NCBI RefSeq assembly: GCF_002240355.1
Contig: NZ_CP016353.1
Span: forward strand, 2,158,501 to 2,222,500
Reading direction: 5' to 3'
Source: Prauserella marina
GTDB lineage: Bacteria > Actinomycetota > Actinomycetes > Mycobacteriales > Pseudonocardiaceae
DNA length: 64,000 nucleotides
How positions within the stretch are numbered: position 1 is the first letter of the stretch; each line of letters begins with the position of its first letter. Below the pieces are notes generated by a model. That model did not search any database, had not been told where the DNA came from, and saw only the letters and a program-made list of their open reading frames with translations. Below, piece after piece: positions 58,846 through 64,000 of this stretch. The position numbers were made by a program, and so were the translations under genes.

Positions 58846-59145
58846 TCAGCGGGCCTCGGGGTCCTCGATACCGTGCTGGCGTAGCCAGTCGAGCCAGACC
58901 TGAGTCGGTTCGCCCCGAGGGACGGGCCGTGCCATTTCGGTGCGCATCACGATGTCCAGCGCGCCCTTTTCGCTACCCGAGTGGCTGGCGCCGGTGTCGC
59001 CCTGGTTGAGCACGAGCTGGTCGAACTCGGGGTCCCACCGCACGATGAAGTGCCTGCCGCATTCGGGGCACAGCCACTCCTGGGTATCGGCGCGGTCGGC
59101 CCGCTGAAGGGCCATGACGTGGTGTTCGGCAACGGGATCCATCAT
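58846..59145 (-). CDS. Small protein with CPxCG motif
   Basis: A 99-residue soluble protein. A CPECGRHF motif near residue 26-33 resembles half of a zinc knuckle, but only one CxxC is present, so metal binding would need a partner or dimer. The rest is polar with a Trp-rich tail (VWLDWLRQHG). Start ATG 59145 (or 59142) follows GGAG; the frame from 59310 is rejected. Homologues, if any, are probably actinobacterial hypothetical proteins. Confidence 0.6.
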   Translation of the reverse strand: MMDPVAEHHVMALQRADRADTQEWLCPECGRHFIVRWDPEFDQLVLNQGDTGASHSGSEKGALDIVMRTEMARPVPRGEPTQVWLDWLRQHGIEDPEAR

Positions 59146-59396
59146 GCCGTTCTCCGTCCTCGGCGCCGTGCGGCGCGCGGGTACCCGCCGGGGCATCCGC
59201 CCGGCGTGGCTCCAGTGTCCATCGCGCGGCCAGTGATGGACAGAAGCACGCCCGGTCTGTCCCGGGAGCCGGATTTCGCTGCGCGGGTGGCCTGCCATCG
59301 GTCTGTCCATAATGGATCACTCAGCGATGGTTGAAGCCGGGGCCGCTCGCTCGTAATCTGTGGGGACAGCGTCCGCTGACGGGGGAGAGGCCGAGG

Positions 59397-60956
59397 ATGA
59401 CCGATGCGGGTGCCCACGTCGCCGACCTGCTGCAACGGTGGGAGCAGCGATCTCCCGGCCGGGTGGCTCTGCGGTTCGGTGAGCAGAGCTGGTCATGGCG
59501 CGACCTCTCGGCGAGGGTACGCCGCAACGCCGCCGCCCAGCGCGCGGCGGGCCTGGCCGAGGGCGATCGCGTCGCCTTTCTCGACAAGAACCACCCCGCC
59601 TGCCTGGAAACCACGCTGGCCTGCGCCTACGCTGGCACGGTCAACGCGGTGGTCAACGCGCGGCTCGCACCGGACGAGCTGAGCTACGTACTCAACGACT
59701 CGGCCGCGAAGGTGCTCTTCGTCGGCGCCGAACTACTTCCCGCGCTCGAAGGGATCCGTGACGAGCTGAAGACGGTGGAGCGGGTCATCGTCGTCGGCGG
59801 AGCCGAGACCGACGAGTACGAGGCGTTCCTCGCCGGTGCGGGCGAGCCGGACGGCACCGAACGCGCCGACGCCACCCTCGACGACTGTTTTCTCCAGCTC
59901 TACACCTCGGGAACGACGGGTTATCCGAAAGGCGCGATGCTGACCCACCGTTGCCTGCTCGCTCACTCCGAAGCAGCCGCGAAGGGCTTCGGGTTCACCG
60001 CCGACTCGGTCAATCTCGTTGCCATGCCGTTGTTCCACGTCGGGGGCACGAGCTGGGCACTGGCCGGGATGTCGGTCGGCTGCGAGACGGTGCTCGTGCG
60101 GGACGTCGTTCCCGCCGACGTGCTGGCCACGATCGCGGCCCATCGCGTGACGCACGCCTTCTTCGTGCCGGCCGTCATCGGGTTCCTGCTGCGCGTTCCC
60201 GGCGTGCGGGAGGCCGACGTCTCCACGCTGCGCTGCCTCGGCTACGGCGGATCGCCGATGCCCGCCGCGGTGCTGAGCCAGGCCATGGACGTCTTCGACG
60301 TCGACTTCTACCAGGTCTACGGGATGACCGAGGCCGCGGGCGTGTTCTGCATTCTCGGGCCGGACGACCACAGGGCCGCCGACCATCCCGAATGGCGCTC
60401 GTCGGTGGGAAGGCCCGTCGACGGGGTCGAGATGCGGGTCGTGGATCCGGTGTCGGGCACCGTGCTCGGCGACGGTGAGCTCGGTGAGTTCCAGATCCGG
60501 GGCGAGCAGGTCATGGCGGGGTACTGGGGGCGGGCCGAGGACACCGCGGCCACCATCGCCGACGGCTGGCTGCGCACCGGCGACGCCGGGCGCAGGGACG
60601 AGCACGGCTATTTCTCCATCGAGGACAGGGTCAAGGACATGATCATCTCGGGTGGGGAGAACATCTACCCCGCCGAGGTGGAGCGGGTGCTCGCCGAGTT
60701 TCCCGGTATCGCCGAGGTGGCGGTGATCGGCGTCCCCGACGCCACCTGGGGTGAGCAGGTCAAGGCCGTCGTCGTGCCCTCGGCGGCCGCGCCGGACCCG
60801 GACGATGCGATCGCGTTTTGCAGGGACAGGCTCGCCGGATACAAGTGTCCGTCCACAGTGGATGTCGTTGCCGAGCTTCCCCGCAACGCGACGGGGAAAA
60901 TACTCAAGCGCACGCTGCGCGAACCCTACTGGGAGGGAAGGCAACGTGCGCTGTGA
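59397..60956 (+). CDS. AMP-dependent acyl-CoA synthetase
   Basis: A 519-residue ANL-family ligase that adenylates a carboxylic acid and transfers it to CoA. The phosphate loop is YTSGTTGYPKGAM, followed by YGMTEAAG, TGDAGRRDEHGYF, GGENIYPAEVE and the C-terminal NATGKILKR with the catalytic lysine. It lacks a transmembrane segment. ATG 59397 has GAGGCCGAGG upstream. Probable substrate is a medium/long-chain or aromatic acid; the adjacent genes do not narrow it down. Convergent with the ABC permease gene, 10 bases away. Confidence 0.92.
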   Translation: MTDAGAHVADLLQRWEQRSPGRVALRFGEQSWSWRDLSARVRRNAAAQRAAGLAEGDRVAFLDKNHPACLETTLACAYAGTVNAVVNARLAPDELSYVLNDSAAKVLFVGAELLPALEGIRDELKTVERVIVVGGAETDEYEAFLAGAGEPDGTERADATLDDCFLQLYTSGTTGYPKGAMLTHRCLLAHSEAAAKGFGFTADSVNLVAMPLFHVGGTSWALAGMSVGCETVLVRDVVPADVLATIAAHRVTHAFFVPAVIGFLLRVPGVREADVSTLRCLGYGGSPMPAAVLSQAMDVFDVDFYQVYGMTEAAGVFCILGPDDHRAADHPEWRSSVGRPVDGVEMRVVDPVSGTVLGDGELGEFQIRGEQVMAGYWGRAEDTAATIADGWLRTGDAGRRDEHGYFSIEDRVKDMIISGGENIYPAEVERVLAEFPGIAEVAVIGVPDATWGEQVKAVVVPSAAAPDPDDAIAFCRDRLAGYKCPSTVDVVAELPRNATGKILKRTLREPYWEGRQRAL

Positions 60957-60966
60957 GCTGAGCCGG

Positions 60967-61665
60967 TCAGGGAGTTGCCCTGCGCAGGGTCAGGAAACCG
61001 ATACCGGCCAGAATCACGGCCAGTACGAACGGGTAGCCCGCGAACAGGCTCATCGGTGACTGGTCGGCGAAGAACCTGCCGACGGCGGGCCACCACTGCT
61101 GCCAGGTAGCCAGAATCCCCAGGATGGCGGCGACCGCGCCGGTGCCGATGGTGAGAGCGTAGACACCGGGCTGGCCCCACCGCTTGAACACGATGCCGAC
61201 GTAGACACCGATGAAGGACATGAACAGGAACGGCACCGTGTAGATGAGGAACTGGAGCAGCGGATTGTCGTTGACCATGAACGGAACGCCGAAGAACTTC
61301 AGGTCCATTCCCCAGCCGCCGGTCGCCCGCTCCAGCAGCAGCATCAGGTACATCAGGATGCCGTAGCCGATCGCCTGCCCGACGATGAGCACTGATGTCG
61401 CCGCGTAGAAGGTGCGGCGGGTGACGCTCAGGCCAAGCGCGAACGTGAAGATCTGGGTCATCGTGATGATGTGCGAGACGAGCAAGGTGATGTAGATGGA
61501 CATTATCGCGCCCGTGACCATGCTACCGGGTTCGGCAGTGTCGCTGATCACCCCGAAGATCGCGAGGTTCGTCGCGAAGGCGATCGCGAGAACGAGCAAC
61601 GGGTTCCCGATCACCATCGGCGCGTTGACGAGCTGGATGCGGACGACATTCCACACGCGACTCAT
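60967..61665 (-). CDS. ABC transporter permease subunit
   Basis: A 232-residue protein with six membrane helices, lacking any EAA or periplasmic domain signature. It is encoded 4 bases overlapping the ATP-binding protein gene and is its likely partner in an ABC-2-like exporter. Small permeases with YtrA-type regulators and one ATPase often answer cell-envelope antibiotics, but here the cargo is unknown. Confidence 0.85.
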   Translation of the reverse strand: MSRVWNVVRIQLVNAPMVIGNPLLVLAIAFATNLAIFGVISDTAEPGSMVTGAIMSIYITLLVSHIITMTQIFTFALGLSVTRRTFYAATSVLIVGQAIGYGILMYLMLLLERATGGWGMDLKFFGVPFMVNDNPLLQFLIYTVPFLFMSFIGVYVGIVFKRWGQPGVYALTIGTGAVAAILGILATWQQWWPAVGRFFADQSPMSLFAGYPFVLAVILAGIGFLTLRRATP

Positions 61666-62564
61666 GATTTCTCCCCGTTTCCATTGGTCGCGCCGACGAG
61701 CTGGCGCCCGCCCGCTGCTTGCTGAGTCGTGCGAACGACGAGTTCCTGGAGGGACACCGGTTCGAACTCCAGTCCGGTCGGCGACTGTCCCGTGTGGACG
61801 TTCTCCAGTGTCACCCTGAGGAAGCCGCCGAGCTGTTCCCTGTGCAGTTCCCTGTGCCCCTTGGCGAATTCCTCGACGGCCGACACCGGCCCGGTGACGG
61901 TGACCGCCCTCGACCGCAGCAGGTCGGAGTCCTCGTCGAGCAGCACCCTGCCCTGGTCGATCAGCACCACGTGCTCGATGAGGTCGCTGACCTCGTCGAT
62001 CAGGTGCGTCGAAAGCACGATCGTGCGCGGGTTCTCGGCGTAGTCGGCGAGCAGCCGGTCGTAGAACACCTGCCTGGCCACCGCGTCCAGCCCGAGATAG
62101 GGCTCGTCGAAGAAGGTGAGCGGCGCGCGGGCCGCCAGCCCGATGATGACCCCGATCGCGGAGAGCTGTCCCCTGGAAAGCTTTTTGATCCTGCGCTTGA
62201 TCGGGAGCGCGAATTCGGCGATCAGTTCGTCGGCGAAAGGCTGATCCCAGCCGGGGTACAGCAGCCTGGCAGCGGCGAACGCGTGCCGGGGCGTGAAGTT
62301 GTCAGGGTATTTCTGCGATTCCTTGATGAAGCAGACTTTCCTGAGCGTGTGGTCGTTCTCGTACGGTGCCTCGCCGAAGACCTCGGCCGTCCCCGACGTC
62401 TGAAAACCCTGACCGGTCAGTATCGACATGATCGTGGTCTTGCCTGCCCCGTTGCGGCCGAGCAGCCCGTGGATCCGGTTGTCTTCGAGGTCGAGGCTGA
62501 CGTCGTCGAGTGCGGTGAAGTTGCCGTACCGCTTGGTCACGTTGCGCAGTCGAACGGCGGTCAT
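61662..62564 (-). CDS. ABC transporter ATP-binding protein
   Basis: A 300-residue ATPase. Walker A is GLLGRNGAGKTTIM, the signature is KKLSRGQLSAIGV, Walker B TFFDEPYLGLDAVA and the H-loop STHLIDE. A C-terminal extension of about 70 residues follows (TVTGPVSAVEEFAKGHREL). It is the second gene of an overlapping three-gene operon: YtrA-type GntR, ATPase, permease. Confidence 0.93.
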   Translation of the reverse strand: MTAVRLRNVTKRYGNFTALDDVSLDLEDNRIHGLLGRNGAGKTTIMSILTGQGFQTSGTAEVFGEAPYENDHTLRKVCFIKESQKYPDNFTPRHAFAAARLLYPGWDQPFADELIAEFALPIKRRIKKLSRGQLSAIGVIIGLAARAPLTFFDEPYLGLDAVARQVFYDRLLADYAENPRTIVLSTHLIDEVSDLIEHVVLIDQGRVLLDEDSDLLRSRAVTVTGPVSAVEEFAKGHRELHREQLGGFLRVTLENVHTGQSPTGLEFEPVSLQELVVRTTQQAAGGRQLVGATNGNGEKS

Positions 62565-62923
62565 GCGTCGTCCCTCCAGACGTCGATCATCTTCTTGAGG
62601 TCTTCGGCATCCATCCCCAGTTTGCGTGCTTCTGTGAGCAGCGGAGCGATGAACGCCTGTCCGAAGGCTTGCTTGCGGCGTTCCAAGAGCAGATTTCGCG
62701 CTCCTTGCACCACGAACATTCCGATTCCCCTTTGTTTGTAAAGCACCCCATCGGCCACCAGCCGATTAACCCCGTTCGCCGCGGTCGCCGGGTTGATCCG
62801 GTGAAACGCGGCAAGCTCGTTGGTGGACGGCACCCGGCTTTCCTCAGGCAACGCGCCGTCGATGATCGAGTTCTCGATCTGCTCGGCGATCTGGAGGAAA
62901 AGCGGCCGGCCGTCATCTCTCAT
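62561..62923 (-). CDS. GntR-family regulator, YtrA type
   Basis: A 120-residue short GntR regulator: winged helix (FLQIAEQIENSIIDGALPEESRVPSTNELAAFHRINPATAANGV) plus a short helical tail, without a ligand domain. YtrA-type repressors control ABC exporter operons and themselves. ATGs at 62956, 62941 and 62923 are possible; 62956 lies within the operator-like palindrome, so the inner 62923 (MRDDGRPLF) fits the family's usual start. Its stop overlaps the ATPase start. Confidence 0.88.
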   Translation of the reverse strand: MRDDGRPLFLQIAEQIENSIIDGALPEESRVPSTNELAAFHRINPATAANGVNRLVADGVLYKQRGIGMFVVQGARNLLLERRKQAFGQAFIAPLLTEARKLGMDAEDLKKMIDVWRDDA

Positions 62924-62949
62924 GTCGGCGGACACTACCATGGTGCACT

Positions 62950-62973
62950 GGTTCATTACTCATGTAGTGAACC
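62950..62973. promoter_or_regulatory. YtrA-type operator palindrome
   Basis: A 24-base near-palindrome with outer arms GGTTCA and TGAACC (perfect) and inner TAC/GTA pair: 9 of 12 pairs match. It lies 27-50 bases before the proposed regulator start and overlaps the outermost ATG. It resembles the TAC-GTA core of YtrA sites. Confidence 0.7.
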
Positions 62974-63183
62974 ATGACGGTAGGCGACGTGGTTTGTCAA
63001 GTCCGGTACTCGACGACCTACCTGGCGAAGGGCGCGCGAAAGCCCCTGGTCAGGGCTATGTGCCGGGTGAAAGGAGTCCAGAAGGATGTCTGGTGACGAG
63101 CCTCATGCCCGGTTCGGTCGTGCCGGGAATCGACGGCTGAGGTTCGTGAACCGCGTGGATTTCGGTGGGAAACCCGCCTGGCT

Positions 63184-63951
63184 TCACGCCTGGCCGCGCA
63201 GCCTCCCGCGCAGCGTGGCCACCTCGGAAGCGGTGAATCCGTTCCGGTCGAGCCAGCAGTGCACGCCGTCGTAGCGAAGGTCGATCTGGTCGAGGAACTG
63301 CGCCATCGTCTCGGGAAGGGGCCGATGACCGTCGATCGGGATGCGCGCGACGTCCTCGGCGTAGGTCCGCGACGCACTCAGCCGTTTGATGATGGCCTCG
63401 ATGCGCTCACCTGACGCGGCGTAGTCGGCCACGATGTGCTCGCGCAGCGCCCCCGCCACGGTCAGCGCGAACGCGACGACGACCCCGGTGCGGTCCTTGC
63501 CTGCCGCGCAGTGCACGAGGGCGGGGCCCTTCGCCGAGGCGATGGCCCGCAGCGCGCCGACGATGCTCTCCGGCCGTTGCTCGACGTAGCCGAGGTAGGC
63601 GCCGCACGTCCGGTCTCCCTGATGCTGTGCCTGTTCCTCGCGCCGCCTGGCCAGCAGCGCGTCCGGCGTGTCCCATGCCCGCTCCGGTACGAGCGAGTGG
63701 TGGACGTGCTCGACACTGGCCACCCTGGTCAGCGGGGCTGGACCTTCCGAGGTGATTTCGCCGAGGGTCCGCAGATCCACCACTGTGGTGAGCTTGACGG
63801 TGTCGACGAGGTAGGACACGTCGGAAGGGGAGAGGTTTTGCAGGTTGTCGGCCCTGAGCAGCCTTCCCGCCGTGGTGCTCCCGCCATCGCCGGTCGGGAT
63901 GCCGCCGACGTCCCTGATGTTGACCGCGCCTTCGAGTTCAAGCCACATCAC
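63184..63951 (-). CDS. Tyrosine-protein phosphatase (Y_phosphatase3 type)
   Basis: A 255-residue phosphatase. The P-loop is VHCAAGKDRTGV, with the nucleophilic Cys and the Arg, and NIRDVGGIPTGDGG at the N-terminus is the family's conserved opening. In actinobacteria such enzymes (MptpB-like) act on phosphotyrosine and sometimes phosphoinositides; the substrate here is unknown. Two Met codons open the frame (63951, 63948). The 49 bases beyond its start hold nothing recognised, and the 210-base gap before the YtrA operator (62974-63183) has no gene. Confidence 0.88.
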   Translation of the reverse strand: MMWLELEGAVNIRDVGGIPTGDGGSTTAGRLLRADNLQNLSPSDVSYLVDTVKLTTVVDLRTLGEITSEGPAPLTRVASVEHVHHSLVPERAWDTPDALLARRREEQAQHQGDRTCGAYLGYVEQRPESIVGALRAIASAKGPALVHCAAGKDRTGVVVAFALTVAGALREHIVADYAASGERIEAIIKRLSASRTYAEDVARIPIDGHRPLPETMAQFLDQIDLRYDGVHCWLDRNGFTASEVATLRGRLRGQA

Positions 63952-64000
63952 GCCGTCGAGACTCGCAGAAGCGGAGACCTCGTGGGCGTCGTTACGCCGG

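Noticed and set aside
1-64000. Insertion sequences, integrases, prophage, toxin-antitoxin pairs, biosynthetic clusters
   Set aside because: No transposase, recombinase, phage structural gene, toxin pair or PKS/NRPS was seen in any frame.

Overview
The window is high-GC DNA (about two thirds G+C by eye), with GTG starts, 1-4 base stop/start overlaps, actinobacterial families (DUF7144, DUF2252, CadI/ArsI, MalT-like LuxR regulators) and a type I-E CRISPR system. This points to an actinomycete, most likely Pseudonocardiaceae (Amycolatopsis/Prauserella/Saccharomonospora-like). The genus is an inference from style and gene content. No rRNA or tRNA gene, insertion sequence, integrase or prophage was recognised.

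Layout. 1-10.6 kb: a catabolic and transport stretch with three regulators (LacI, GntR/FCD, LysR), an MHS-type MFS permease, a divergent Nramp-like carrier, a FAD oxidoreductase, a CaiB/BaiF CoA-transferase and a MatC/SLC13-like permease; the substrate is unknown. 10.6-12.9 kb: an arsenic cassette, arsC-acr3-arsR reading left and a CadI/ArsI-type enzyme reading right from a shared operator region. 12.9-16.1 kb: a MocR-type regulator divergent from an AhpD-like protein and an MFS exporter.

16.5-27.6 kb: a complete type I-E CRISPR-Cas locus. One minus-strand operon (cas3-cse1-cse2-cas7-cas5-cas6e-cas1-cas2) lies between two arrays with different repeats but nearly the same leader. Decayed repeats lie at the left end of each array, so both arrays are read leftward like the cas genes.

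27.8-47.4 kb: a DinB-like protein, a membrane protein and an MFS exporter, followed by a run of genes often seen in actinobacterial stress loci: three DUF7144 membrane proteins, DUF1269, a lipid-kinase homologue, DUF2252, an RDD protein, a lipoprotein, a large membrane protein, two giant MalT-like LuxR regulators, an archease, a GH15 glycosidase and a BrkB protein. A CTCACCCC-type motif recurs upstream of several of them, so they may form one regulon.

47.5-64 kb: a two-gene acyl-CoA dehydrogenase operon, a frameshifted restriction-endonuclease-like gene, a secreted FG-GAP-like protein, drug-exporter/regulator pairs (DHA2+TetR, LysR+DHA2), a glyoxalase-methyltransferase pair, an acyl-CoA ligase, a YtrA-type GntR/ABC operon and a tyrosine phosphatase.
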